Source of the DNA: Pelagibius sp048268885
GTDB taxonomy: Bacteria; Pseudomonadota; Alphaproteobacteria; Kiloniellales; Kiloniellaceae
NCBI GenBank assembly: GCA_048268885.1
Contig: JBLWUP010000007.1
Coordinates: 106,128 to 170,127, forward strand
Direction of reading: 5' to 3'
DNA: 64,000 bases
Below the pieces are notes generated by a model. It had not been told where the DNA came from. It saw nothing but the letters and a program-made list of their open reading frames with translations, and made no database searches. Each line of letters opens with the position of its first letter. Position 1 is the stretch's first letter. Of this stretch, positions 8,099 through 17,049 are shown one piece after another. Both the position numbers and the translations under genes were made by a program.

Positions 8099-10090
8099 TC
8101 AAGAACCCGCAGGGGGAATCTGCAGGGTCCATCTTTGCTTGGGCGCCGGGTTGTCTTCACGATAGACGACGAGGCTCTCAAGAATACGCTGTACGTAGTT
8201 TCGTGTCTCGCTGAAGGGGATGCGCTCGATCCAATTGATCGCCTCCGCGTCGCTCACCCGGGGGTCGCCATACTCCTGGATCCAGCGGTCCGCGCGCGCC
8301 GGGCCGGCATTGTAGGCCGCCAGGGCGAGGATGTACGAGCCGTCGAATCGTTCCAGGAGTTCGTTGAGGTACGCTTGGCCGAGCCTGACGTTGTAGTTCG
8401 GGTCTTCGGTCAGGCGATCGCGGCTGAAAGGAAGCCCCATGCCACGTGCCGTGTGGCGGGCCGTTGCGGGCATGAGCTGCATGAGGCCGAGGGCGCCGAC
8501 CGGGCTGCGGGCTTTGGGGTAGAACTCGCTTTCCTGGCGCATCACCGAAAGGACCAGGGCGGCTTCGGGCGCCGGACCCACCGGAAGTGTGCGTTTGGGA
8601 TAGAGCAGGGGGTGCAGATCGTGGCCATTCCGCCGGGCGGTCTTTGCCGTACGGATCGCGACATCTTGACGCCCTACGCTGTTGGCGAGGTCGATGACCA
8701 GGCGATGGTCGATCGCATCCGCCGCGTCCTGACGCAGCCGGGCAAAGAAGAGGTTCTGCAGACGCGGCTGGTCCAACTCGTCGAGCAGGCGAATCACTGC
8801 GACAAGCTCCTGCGCCTCGAAGGCGTCGCGACGGGGGACCGGCATTGCCGGCAGGGCTGCCGGCGTCACCTGGTGTGCCTTGCCCAAACGCTGAATGGCA
8901 AGTTGTCCATAGAAGGTCGCCGGAAAGGTGGCCGCGGTCTCGTACCACTTCCTTGCCTCGCTGGAACGGCCAAGCGCGACGGCCGCTTCACCGGCCCAGA
9001 AAGACCCTCGCGACTGGCTGATCTCCGACGTGACGCCGTCGTGCAGCCTGACAAAGTGCCGAAAGGCGATATCCGGCTTTTTCAGATAGCGAAGCGCCAG
9101 CCAGCCGCCCTGCCATTCTCCTTCGGCGAAGGCGATACCTTCGCTGTGGCCATGCGCGGCGCTCATGCGGTAGGCCAGGGCATAGTCCTTTCGGTCCAGT
9201 GCCCGCCAGACCACCCAATTGCGCAGACGCCACCAGGGGGCGCTCTGCGTGGCATCGGCGGGCAAGATGTCGAGCAACTCGACCACCCCGTCGAGACGGC
9301 CGCGGCGCTGGCGCCAGACGGCCCGTTCGTAGATCAGTCCCGGATCATCCTTCAGATCTTCCGGAACGCGCCCGATCAAGGCATCGACCCCCGGACGGTT
9401 GCCGATCAGGGCGATGCGGGCCCGGGCGAGCGCCGCCGGCCCTGGCGGGACCCGCTGAATCTGGCGCCGGGCCGCAGTGGTCCGATGGTCCCACAGCAGC
9501 CGGTCCAGGCGCGCAAGCTCATCCTCTGCCCTGAGGAGCGATTTGAAGCGGTTGCGGAAGGCGGCTTCGTCTTCGGGATCAAAGTCGATGGCCACCCAGT
9601 ACTGCCGTGCAGCCGACTGGGCCCGGTCTCGCTGGCCGCTGACCGAGAGGGCGGCCGCGTGGCGCAGCGCGCCCTTGCCGGTGATCGGCAGGCGGTCGCC
9701 GAACCAGGCGAGGACCTGGGCGGGCGGCAGGGCGTCGGGCAGGGCCAGTTCGGCATTTCGGTAGAGCGAATAGAGGCCCGGCCAGCCGGGATTGGCATCG
9801 ATGAAGGCCTTGATCTCGCCGAAGCTGTGGCCGCTGTCACGGCGGCCAAGGTCGCGCCAGGCGACAACCTTGTTGGCCAGGGGGTGAGACCCCTGTCTGG
9901 CGAGCGCCAGCGCCCGGTCGTGCTGGCCGTTTTCGAAGAGCGTCAGCGCCGAGGCATAGAGCTGTCGATCCCGCTCGGCGAGGACTGCGCCGGCGGCAGA
10001 GGCCGGGACAAGGGCCATAGCTGCGAGGCCCAGGAAGGTCAGGAAAGTTAAGAAAACGGCCGGGTTGCGCTTGCCGCCGAACAGGTTCAC
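8099..10090 (-). CDS. slt: Soluble lytic murein transglycosylase (Slt70-like)
   Basis: A 663-residue protein: signal peptide (LTFLTFLGLAAMALVPASAAGA), a long alpha-superhelical region, and a C-terminal SLT domain with catalytic Glu520 in RQESEFYP, then GLMQLMPATA and AYNAGP. It cleaves the MurNAc-GlcNAc bond of peptidoglycan to form 1,6-anhydro ends in the periplasm. The frame is open from 10195, but the GTG at 10090 has GGCGGAG seven bases upstream and begins just before the signal peptide. Divergent from dapA, with about 175 bases between starts. Confidence 0.92.
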   Translation of the reverse strand: MNLFGGKRNPAVFLTFLTFLGLAAMALVPASAAGAVLAERDRQLYASALTLFENGQHDRALALARQGSHPLANKVVAWRDLGRRDSGHSFGEIKAFIDANPGWPGLYSLYRNAELALPDALPPAQVLAWFGDRLPITGKGALRHAAALSVSGQRDRAQSAARQYWVAIDFDPEDEAAFRNRFKSLLRAEDELARLDRLLWDHRTTAARRQIQRVPPGPAALARARIALIGNRPGVDALIGRVPEDLKDDPGLIYERAVWRQRRGRLDGVVELLDILPADATQSAPWWRLRNWVVWRALDRKDYALAYRMSAAHGHSEGIAFAEGEWQGGWLALRYLKKPDIAFRHFVRLHDGVTSEISQSRGSFWAGEAAVALGRSSEARKWYETAATFPATFYGQLAIQRLGKAHQVTPAALPAMPVPRRDAFEAQELVAVIRLLDELDQPRLQNLFFARLRQDAADAIDHRLVIDLANSVGRQDVAIRTAKTARRNGHDLHPLLYPKRTLPVGPAPEAALVLSVMRQESEFYPKARSPVGALGLMQLMPATARHTARGMGLPFSRDRLTEDPNYNVRLGQAYLNELLERFDGSYILALAAYNAGPARADRWIQEYGDPRVSDAEAINWIERIPFSETRNYVQRILESLVVYREDNPAPKQRWTLQIPPAGS

Positions 10091-10265
10091 CGCAGACTCC
10101 GCCTGCTTTCCAAGTGTCGGCTGAGGGTAATGTGACGGGCGGGGCGGTCGCAAGAGGCGCGGTCCCTTGCCGCCGCTTGCTCCCAAACCGAGCAAACGCT
10201 ATGTTCCCCGGTCACCGGGCCCACTGTGGGGCGCGGAAAACCTACCGATTTCAGGGAATTTGATC

Positions 10266-11153
10266 ATGTCCGGCCCCATGTTCTCGGGCTCCATCACCGC
10301 GCTCATCACACCATTTCGTGATGGCCAGCTGGATGAAGATGCCTTTCAGCGCTTTGTAGAGTGGCAAGTCGAAGAAGGAACGAGCGCGCTGGTTTCCTGC
10401 GGGACCACGGGGGAATCCCCCACGTTGTCCCACGATGAAGACATGCGCGTTACCGCCCTTTGCATCGAGGCCGCCAAAGGCAAGGCGCCGGTGATCGCGG
10501 GAACCGGATCCAATTCCACCGAGGAAGCCATTCTGCTGACCCAGCATGCCAAGGATGCGGGTGCCGATGCGGCGCTGATCGTCACGCCCTATTACAATAA
10601 GCCGACCCAGGAAGGGCTCTATCAGCACTTCCGGGCGATCCACGATGTCGTGGAGATTCCGATCATCATCTACAACATCCCGGGGCGCTGCATCGTCGAT
10701 ATGTCGGTTGAGACCATGGCGCGTCTGGCCGAGCTGCCGAACATCATCGGGGTCAAGGACTCGACGGCCGACCTGATGCGGCCGGCGCGGACCCGGGCGG
10801 CGATCGGCAAGGATTTTGCCCAGCTTTCCGGGGAGGACGGTACCATCGTTCCCTTCCTTGCCCAGGGTGGCCATGGCTGCATTTCCGTGACGGCGAATAT
10901 CGCGCCGCGCCTCTGCGCGGAGCTTCACGCCGCCTGGAAGCGCCGCGACTTCGACCAGGTCAGCGAGTTGAATGACCGGCTGATGCCGTTGCATCAGGCT
11001 CTCTTCATCGAGTCCAATCCGGCACCGGTGAAGTATGCCGCCAAGCTGCTCGGTCATTGCGACGATGAGGTGCGCCTGCCGATGGTGCGGATCCAGCCGG
11101 AAACGCAAAAGCAGGTGCGTGCGGCCATGGTTCACGCCGGGCTCCTCAACTAA
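10266..11153 (+). CDS. dapA: 4-hydroxy-tetrahydrodipicolinate synthase
   Basis: A 295-residue class I aldolase-fold enzyme condensing pyruvate with aspartate semialdehyde, the first step of the lysine/diaminopimelate branch. The Schiff-base lysine K164 is in IGVKDST, with Thr47-Thr48 in CGTTGE and Tyr136 in YNIPGR completing the proton relay. The upstream in-frame extension to 10167 is not used: the ATG at 10266 has AGGGA eight bases ahead and starts the conserved N-terminus (MFSGSITALITPF). Located just before smpB, a common alphaproteobacterial arrangement. Confidence 0.97.
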   Translation: MSGPMFSGSITALITPFRDGQLDEDAFQRFVEWQVEEGTSALVSCGTTGESPTLSHDEDMRVTALCIEAAKGKAPVIAGTGSNSTEEAILLTQHAKDAGADAALIVTPYYNKPTQEGLYQHFRAIHDVVEIPIIIYNIPGRCIVDMSVETMARLAELPNIIGVKDSTADLMRPARTRAAIGKDFAQLSGEDGTIVPFLAQGGHGCISVTANIAPRLCAELHAAWKRRDFDQVSELNDRLMPLHQALFIESNPAPVKYAAKLLGHCDDEVRLPMVRIQPETQKQVRAAMVHAGLLN

Positions 11154-11176
11154 GCCGACGGGACCGGGAGATCATC

Positions 11177-11638
11177 ATGACGGGCGCGAAGCAGATCGCG
11201 GCCCAGAACCGCCGGGCACGCCACGATTACCTTATTGAAGATCGTTTCGAGGCGGGTCTGGTCCTGACGGGCAGCGAGGTCAAGTCGCTGCGCGGGGGAC
11301 GGGCCTCGATCGGTGAAGCCTATGTGACCGAGCGCGGTGGGGAGCTCTTCTTGCAGGGCGCCCACATCCCGGAATACCAGGCCGCGACCCACAACAATCA
11401 TGAACCCCGGCGGCTGCGGAAGCTGCTGGTGCATCGCCGCGAACTGGCCAAGCTGGTGGGGCAGCTGCGCCGCGAGGGCTATACGCTCGTTCCGCTGGCC
11501 ATCTACTTCAATGCCCGGGGCATCGCCAAGCTGGAAGTCGGCATGGCCCGCGGCAAACGCAAGGCCGACAAACGCCAGGACATCAAGTCCCGCGAATGGG
11601 ACCGACGCAAATCACGCCTCCTGAGGGAGCGCAGCTAG
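11177..11638 (+). CDS. smpB: SsrA-binding protein SmpB
   Basis: A 153-residue partner of tmRNA in trans-translation. The conserved core (IEDRFEAGLVLTGSEVKSLR) and the basic C-terminal tail (KRKADKRQDIKSREW) are intact; the tail enters the ribosomal decoding centre. It follows dapA by 23 bases and probably shares its transcript. Its last 27 bases overlap the convergent uracil-DNA glycosylase gene. No ssrA gene is visible in this window. Confidence 0.97.
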   Translation: MTGAKQIAAQNRRARHDYLIEDRFEAGLVLTGSEVKSLRGGRASIGEAYVTERGGELFLQGAHIPEYQAATHNNHEPRRLRKLLVHRRELAKLVGQLRREGYTLVPLAIYFNARGIAKLEVGMARGKRKADKRQDIKSREWDRRKSRLLRERS

Positions 11639-12265
11639 GCGGTCTTTGATCTGCGTGAAGACCTCTTCGAACATCGCCTCGGTCAGCCGCCCCGTGTTGG
11701 TGTTGTAGCGCGAGCAGTGGTAGCTGTCGGCTACCAGGAGACCGTCGATCTCGTGCAGGGCGCAATGGCCGAAGGGGTAGAGGCTCTTGCGGACGCCAAG
11801 TGTGGTGAGGACCGCGCCGTGTGAGAGGCCGCCCAGACAGAGGATGACCTGAAGCCGCTTCATCGCGGCGATTTCCTGCACCAGGAAGGGGCGGCAGGTC
11901 TTGGCCTCGGCGCCTGTGGGCTTGTTTTCCGGAGGCACGCAGCGGACCGCGTTGGTCACGCGGCAATCGACCAGCCGAAGTCCGTCGTCAGCCCGGCGGC
12001 CGTAGCTGCCTTCGGCAAACCCGAATTTGCCGAGCGTCTGATACAGCAGATCGCCCGCATAGTCGCCCGTGAAGGGCCGGCCGGTCTGGTTGGCGCCCTT
12101 CAAGCCGGGCGCGAGACCGACGATCAGCAGGCGGGCGTCCAACGCGCCAAAGGCCCGCACAGGGGCGTTGTGAAACGTCGGATAGGCTGCCTGATTGGCT
12201 TGGCGGAAGGCGACAAGACGGGGGCAGAGGGCGCAGTCGCGCGCCGGCTCGGTCAGCATCGTCAC
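11612..12265 (-). CDS. Family 5 (UDGb-type) uracil-DNA glycosylase with Fe-S cluster
   Basis: A 217-residue enzyme removing uracil, and in this family also other deaminated bases, from DNA. Motif A, GLAPGLKGANQTGRPFTGD (residues 50-68), and the C-terminal HCSRYNTNTGRLT are diagnostic of family 5, which lacks the catalytic Asp/Asn of families 1 and 4. Four cysteines (11, 14, 109, 124) are placed to hold a 4Fe-4S cluster. It is convergent with smpB and overlaps it by 27 bases, and lies 12 bases beyond the NYN gene stop on the same strand. Confidence 0.88.
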   Translation of the reverse strand: MTMLTEPARDCALCPRLVAFRQANQAAYPTFHNAPVRAFGALDARLLIVGLAPGLKGANQTGRPFTGDYAGDLLYQTLGKFGFAEGSYGRRADDGLRLVDCRVTNAVRCVPPENKPTGAEAKTCRPFLVQEIAAMKRLQVILCLGGLSHGAVLTTLGVRKSLYPFGHCALHEIDGLLVADSYHCSRYNTNTGRLTEAMFEEVFTQIKDRLAALPQEA

Positions 12266-12277
12266 AGCGTAGCTCTA

Positions 12278-12907
12278 CTAAACCGCTTCGTCCTCGTAGT
12301 AGTCGTCTTCGTCGAGGTAGTGGTCTTCGTCATAGCCGTCCTGACGCAGCCGCTCGCCGCTGCGCGAGCGGTCGGCCGGCAACTGCCGGGCGATCTGGGA
12401 CTGCAATTCGGCGAGGTCCACAAAGATATCGGCCTGGCGCCGCAATTCGTCGGCGATCATCGGGGGTTGCGAGCGCAGCGTCGACACGACGGTGACGCGG
12501 CGGCCCCGCCGCTGAATGGTCTCGACGAGGCGCCGGAAGTCGCCGTCGCCCGAAAACAGGACAATGTGGTCCAGATGGTCCTGCATCTCCATGGCATCGA
12601 CGGCAAGTTCGATGTCCATGTTGCCTTTGACCTTGCGGCGGCCGGACGCGTCCGTGAACTCCTTGGTCGGCTTGGTCACCATCGTATAGCCGTTGTAGTC
12701 CAGCCAATCGACCAGAGGGCGGATCGGCGAGTATTCCTGATCTTCGACCAAGGCTGTATAGTAAAGCGCTCGCACAAGGTTACACTGGCTCGAAAAAATG
12801 TCCAACAAGCGCTTGTAATCTATGTCAAAACCGAGTGCGCGGGCTGTGGCGTAGAGATTTGCGCCGTCGATGAAGAGAGCAACCCGTTCCTGGCTATAGA
12901 ACTTCAT
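12278..12907 (-). CDS. NYN domain protein, LabA/DUF88 family (predicted RNase)
   Basis: A 209-residue PIN-like NYN domain with the expected acidic metal-binding set: Asp14 in LFIDGANLY, the Asp in GNMDIELAVDAM, and SGDGDF. An acidic Asp/Tyr/Glu-rich tail follows (DEDHYLDEDDYYEDEAV), which is unusual in composition and probably disordered. Proteins of this kind are predicted or shown to cleave structured RNA; the substrate here is unknown. The tail could mediate binding to a basic partner (inference). Upstream lies an AT-rich divergent region shared with folK. Confidence 0.82.
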   Translation of the reverse strand: MKFYSQERVALFIDGANLYATARALGFDIDYKRLLDIFSSQCNLVRALYYTALVEDQEYSPIRPLVDWLDYNGYTMVTKPTKEFTDASGRRKVKGNMDIELAVDAMEMQDHLDHIVLFSGDGDFRRLVETIQRRGRRVTVVSTLRSQPPMIADELRRQADIFVDLAELQSQIARQLPADRSRSGERLRQDGYDEDHYLDEDDYYEDEAV

Positions 12908-13113
12908 ATCTACCCCTTTGAAAGACTGGCGCGCTGCCTGCTGCTCCAGCCTAACCGAAATCTCGAATCAGAAATAAACCTGCTTACATATCCAAGCGAG
13001 CTTGAAGCTTCCACGCAGGGCTTTTGCCGCCTTTTCAATATAAGAGATTTAAGCCTTTACGTCTTACTCGCAAGAGCAGCAGCATTATCGGCGTAGGACC
13101 GGGTCCGGGAAAC

Positions 13114-13629
13114 ATGATTTTTGTCGCATTAGGGTCGAACCTTATTAGCGCTGAGTTCAAAACCTCAGAACAGCTCTTAGAAAAATCACTTAATTCACTG
13201 GAAAAAAATAATATAAAGGTCGTTCGACGGTCTTCCTGGTATAGGAGCGCACCGATTCCGGCGTCCGACCAGCCGTGGTTCGTCAATGGTGTGGTGCAGG
13301 TCGAGACGACGCTCGATCCGGCGGCCTTGCTCTCTGTTCTCCATGAAGTGGAGGCGGAATATGGGCGCCTCCGTTCAAAGCGCAATGAAAGCCGTACCCT
13401 GGATCTTGATCTTCTGGCTTACGACGATCAAATCATTGAAGAACCCGGTGGTTTGGTCTTGCCGCATCCGCGTCTGCAGGAGCGGGCCTTTGTTTTGCGG
13501 CCCCTGGCGGAGATCGCCCCGGCGTGGCGCCATCCCGTTACGCAAAGAACTGCCGCGGCCATGCTGGAAGCCCTGCCGCCAGGGCAGCAGGTGGAGCGAC
13601 TGCAGGGGCAAAGCCCGCGGGATGGTTAA
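13114..13629 (+). CDS. folK: 2-amino-4-hydroxy-6-hydroxymethyldihydropteridine pyrophosphokinase
   Basis: A 171-residue HPPK transferring pyrophosphate from ATP to the pterin in folate synthesis. Seen: N-terminal VALGSNL, SSWYRSAP, WFVNGVV, the metal-binding ESRTLDLDLLAY and LPHPRLQERAFVL. The frame opens at 13024, but the family N-terminus begins at the ATG at 13114. The first 45 or so codons are strikingly AT-rich and use codons rare elsewhere in the window (TTA, ATA, AAT, CTT), then composition returns to normal. Followed by rpoZ and rel. Confidence 0.93.
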   Translation: MIFVALGSNLISAEFKTSEQLLEKSLNSLEKNNIKVVRRSSWYRSAPIPASDQPWFVNGVVQVETTLDPAALLSVLHEVEAEYGRLRSKRNESRTLDLDLLAYDDQIIEEPGGLVLPHPRLQERAFVLRPLAEIAPAWRHPVTQRTAAAMLEALPPGQQVERLQGQSPRDG

Positions 13630-13745
13630 CGCGGGCGTTAAAGAGATCCGTCCTTAGGGCTTGCGAAGGCGGTGATCGGCCCATATATTCCGCGCCGCTG
13701 GACCCGAAAGGGGCCCGGCACCTTTTTCTATGGAGAATCGAGCCC

Positions 13746-14111
13746 ATGGCGCGCGTTACAGTTGAAGATTGCGTTCTGAGAGTCCCCAACCGCTTCGAGC
13801 TGGTGATGAAGGCCGCGCAGCGTGCCCGGGACATTTCTTCAGGCGCGCCCTTGACCGTGGACCGCGACAACGACAAGAACCCGGTGGTCGCGCTGCGCGA
13901 GATCGCCGAGGAGACGGTAAGTCTCGACATGCTGGGCAATGCCCTGATCCAGGGCCTCCAGAAGCAGAGCGAGCAGGACGAGCCGGAAGACGATGTCGTA
14001 GAGTTCGACACCCCGGTCATGCCTGCCGCGGGCGACGAGATGCAGCTCCAGGAGGACGGCCTTGCCGCCCCTCAGGCGGAAGAGGACGTCCCCGCCGAAG
14101 AGACTGAGTGA
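13746..14111 (+). CDS. rpoZ: RNA polymerase omega subunit
   Basis: A 121-residue omega subunit that helps assemble and stabilise the beta' subunit and forms part of the ppGpp site. The conserved N-terminal half (MARVTVEDCVLRVPNRFELV, then ARDISSG and the Asn-Pro-Val/Ala-Leu-Arg-Glu-Ile-Ala segment) is followed by a highly acidic C-terminal tail typical of alphaproteobacteria. The ATG at 13746 has GGAG nearby upstream. The next gene, rel, makes ppGpp, so enzyme and target subunit are neighbours. Confidence 0.96.
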   Translation: MARVTVEDCVLRVPNRFELVMKAAQRARDISSGAPLTVDRDNDKNPVVALREIAEETVSLDMLGNALIQGLQKQSEQDEPEDDVVEFDTPVMPAAGDEMQLQEDGLAAPQAEEDVPAEETE

Positions 14112-14252
14112 GCGGCGGCCGAATTAAGCGCTCTTCACGCGAAGAGTTCCGATTCCAGACCGGAAAACATGTACTTGGCGGCCTGAGCCGGGGCGCGTAT
14201 GCTGGAATTGTTTTAATTTCGGTAGTGGCGGGAGCCACGGTTCGGGCGCAGT

Positions 14253-16397
14253 ATGATCCGGCAGTTTGAACTCGTCGAACGGGTCAAATCTTATGATCCG
14301 GGCGCGGATGAGGATGCTCTCAACCGCGCCTATGTCTTTGCCATGAAGGCGCACGGATCGCAAAAGCGCGCCTCGGGCGACCCCTATTTCTCCCATCCGA
14401 TCGAAGTCGCCGGGATCCTCACGGATCTGAAGCTGGATGATTCCTCCATCATCACCGCGCTTCTGCACGACGTCGTCGAGGATACCGAATACTCCCTGGA
14501 GGATGTCGAGGCGACCTTCGGCAAGGACATCGGCCGTCTCGTCGATGGTGTGACCAAGCTGGGCCGCCTGGAGCTGCAATCCGAGGAAACCAAGCACGCG
14601 GAGAACTTCCGCAAGCTGCTGGTGGCGATGTCGGAAGACATCCGCGTGCTTCTCGTGAAGCTCGCCGACCGCCTGCACAACATGCAGACCCTCCATTTCA
14701 TCTCTTCGCCCGAGAAGCGCCGGCGCATCGCCCGGGAAACCATGGACATCTATGCGCCGCTGGCCGAGCGCATCGGCATGCATGGCTTCAAGGATCAGCT
14801 CGAGGATCTGGCTTTCGCGGAGCTGAACCGGGAAGGGCGCGAGTCCGTTCTTGCCAGGCTGGAGTTCCTTCGCGGGCAGGGTCAGGACCTTTCCGACCGT
14901 ATCGTCGGCGAGCTGCGCCAGCGTCTGGCGGAGGAGGGGGTGGAGGCCATGGTTTCCGGCCGGATGAAGACGCCTTATTCCGTCTGGCGGAAAATGCAGC
15001 GCAAGAACATCACCTTCGAGCAACTGTCCGACATTATGGCCTTCCGCGTCGTCGTCGACAGCCTCGGGGACTGCTATCACGCGCTCGGCCTGCTGCACAG
15101 CCGCTACCCCGTGGTGCCCGGACGTTTCAAGGACTACATCTCGACCCCGAAGCCGAACGGCTACTGCTCTCTGCATACGACCATCATTGGGCCGGAGCGT
15201 CAGCGGATCGAAGTCCAGATCCGCACCCGCGAGATGCACGAAATCGCCGAGTTCGGCGTGGCCGCGCACTGGAAATACAAGCAGGACAGCCCGCAGGTCG
15301 AAGGCCGGCAATACCGCTGGATGCGCGAGCTGCTCGATATCCTGGAGCATGCGGACAATCCGGAAGAGTTCCTGGAGCACACCAAGCTCGAGATGTTCCA
15401 GGACCAGGTGTTCTGCTTCACCCCGAAGGGCGCGGTCATCGCGCTGCCCAGTGGCGCGACGCCTGTCGATTTCGCCTACGCCGTCCACTCCGAGGTGGGC
15501 GATACCTGCGTCGGCGCCAAGGTCAACGGGCGAATGGTCCAGCTGAGGGCGCCGCTGCAGAACGGCGACCAGGTGGAGATCATCACCTCCAAAGCCCAGA
15601 CGCCTTCGCCGGACTGGGAGCAGTTCGTCGTCAGCGGCAAGGCCAAGGCCCGGGTCCGGCGGTTCGTCCGCCTCAAGCAGCGCGAACAGTACATGGAGTT
15701 GGGGCGCCAGATTCTGCAGAAGTCCTTCCGCCAGGAAGGCTACGAGATGACCGACAAAGGACTGGACTCCGTCCTCAAGCGCTTCAAGTGCGACACCGTT
15801 GGTGATCTCTGTGCGGCGGTGGGGCAGGGGCACCATACGGGACGGGAGATCGTCACGGCGGTCTATCCGGGCACCAAGGACGACGCCAAGACCCAGAAGA
15901 TCGTGCCGATCTCCCGGGCGCGGGCGCGTCATGGCAAAGGGCAAGAGACCTCGGTCCCCATCAAGGGGCTGATCCCGGGCATGGCGGTCCACTACGCTCA
16001 TTGCTGCCACCCCCTGCCGGGAGACCGCATCGTCGGCATCGTGACCACCGGCAAGGGCGTTACGGTCCACACGATCGACTGTGACACTCTGGAGAGCTTT
16101 CAGGCCACGCCCGAGCGCTGGGTCGATCTCTCCTGGGATGTCGATGACGGGCTCGAGCAACGTATCGGCAGGCTCCACGTGATCGTTGCCAATGAACCGG
16201 GCAGTCTCGGGAGCTTGTCCACGATTATAGGCAAGAACCATGGAAACATCAGCAATCTCAAGATTACAAATCGTTCAATTGATTTCTTTGAGATGTTGAT
16301 TGATGTTGAAGTAACTAGCGTAAAGCACCTTTCCAATATTATTGCCGCCTTGCGGGCAATGCCGGTCATCACGTCGGTAGAGCGCGCAAGGGGTTAA
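14253..16397 (+). CDS. rsh: Bifunctional (p)ppGpp synthetase/hydrolase, RelA/SpoT (Rsh)
   Basis: A 714-residue long RSH protein. Domain order: hydrolase with intact HD (His72-Asp73 in LLHDVVEDT), synthetase (GRMKTPYSVWRKM, RFKDYISTPKPNGY), TGS (about 395-455), an intermediate helical/zinc-finger region with a CysCysHis motif (HCCHPLPGD), and a C-terminal ACT domain (about 635-710). Both catalytic halves look active, so it should make and degrade the alarmone ppGpp as the main stringent-response enzyme. The last 150 bases are noticeably AT-rich. It follows rpoZ after 141 bases. Confidence 0.95.
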   Translation: MIRQFELVERVKSYDPGADEDALNRAYVFAMKAHGSQKRASGDPYFSHPIEVAGILTDLKLDDSSIITALLHDVVEDTEYSLEDVEATFGKDIGRLVDGVTKLGRLELQSEETKHAENFRKLLVAMSEDIRVLLVKLADRLHNMQTLHFISSPEKRRRIARETMDIYAPLAERIGMHGFKDQLEDLAFAELNREGRESVLARLEFLRGQGQDLSDRIVGELRQRLAEEGVEAMVSGRMKTPYSVWRKMQRKNITFEQLSDIMAFRVVVDSLGDCYHALGLLHSRYPVVPGRFKDYISTPKPNGYCSLHTTIIGPERQRIEVQIRTREMHEIAEFGVAAHWKYKQDSPQVEGRQYRWMRELLDILEHADNPEEFLEHTKLEMFQDQVFCFTPKGAVIALPSGATPVDFAYAVHSEVGDTCVGAKVNGRMVQLRAPLQNGDQVEIITSKAQTPSPDWEQFVVSGKAKARVRRFVRLKQREQYMELGRQILQKSFRQEGYEMTDKGLDSVLKRFKCDTVGDLCAAVGQGHHTGREIVTAVYPGTKDDAKTQKIVPISRARARHGKGQETSVPIKGLIPGMAVHYAHCCHPLPGDRIVGIVTTGKGVTVHTIDCDTLESFQATPERWVDLSWDVDDGLEQRIGRLHVIVANEPGSLGSLSTIIGKNHGNISNLKITNRSIDFFEMLIDVEVTSVKHLSNIIAALRAMPVITSVERARG

Positions 16398-16431
16398 GGC
16401 TGCGGCTATTTTTGGCTGATAGACTGCAAGA

Positions 16432-17049
16432 ATGTTCAAGCGCCGTCACCCCCTGCCAATGCACAAGCGAGCCGGAGCGATCCTCTGGCCTCGTAGCGGT
16501 TGGCGGCGGTCCGGTGCCTATGTCGCGCACCGGCTGCGCCGGCTGCCCGGCACCCCCTACCGGATCGCCGCGGGCTTTGCCAGCGGTGCGGCCATATCCT
16601 TTACCCCCTTTATCGGTCTTCATTTCGTGCTGGCCGCCCTCTTGGCACTGGTCGTGAGGGGAAATCTCATTGCCGCTGCGATCGGGACCGCGGTCGGGAA
16701 TCCCTGGACCTTTCCCTTCATCTGGCTATGGACCTATTCTCTGGGGCGCTGGGTCCTGGGCGGGGAAGCCTTGACAGCACTGCCGGAAAACCTTTCATTC
16801 CAGCATATATTCGAGAATCCGCTGGAGGTGCTTCTCCCGATGATTGTCGGGGGGATTCCGACGGCGCTGGTGGCCTGGTTCGTCTTTTTCTGGCCCCTGC
16901 AGCGGACCGTCGCGGGCTATCAGAAGGCCAGACGGCGGCGCCTCAGAAAGCGCCTGCGCAAGGAAAGCCATGCCGCGAAGGGTAAGGCGCTGGAATTTGA
17001 CGAAGGCGGAAAGCCCGCAGGAACGAAGAAATACGAGAGGCAGCGATGA
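16432..17049 (+). CDS. DUF2062 membrane protein
   Basis: A 205-residue protein with a basic N-terminus, two hydrophobic hairpins (about 55-85 and 95-150, including FTPFIGLHFVLAALLALVVRGN and GNPWTFPFIW) and a very basic C-terminal tail. The first hairpin with its conserved Pro-Phe-x-Gly-x-His is typical of DUF2062. Function unknown; these proteins sit in the inner membrane. The stop overlaps the pdxJ start (ATGA), so translation is probably coupled. Confidence 0.82.
   Translation: MFKRRHPLPMHKRAGAILWPRSGWRRSGAYVAHRLRRLPGTPYRIAAGFASGAAISFTPFIGLHFVLAALLALVVRGNLIAAAIGTAVGNPWTFPFIWLWTYSLGRWVLGGEALTALPENLSFQHIFENPLEVLLPMIVGGIPTALVAWFVFFWPLQRTVAGYQKARRRRLRKRLRKESHAAKGKALEFDEGGKPAGTKKYERQR

Noticed and set aside
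13626..13641. TTAA...TTAA pair before rpoZ as a CtrA box
   Set aside because: The spacing is eight bases, not seven, and the first TTAA contains the folK stop codon; kept as a near miss only.
14124..16241. 705-codon open frame antisense to rel
   Set aside because: Mirror frame of a GC-rich gene; low-complexity, no family signature, while the sense strand encodes an intact RelA/SpoT protein. The same applies to long antisense frames over prsT, the M23 gene, parC, matM/matA, the penicillin acylase and hemB/metY.
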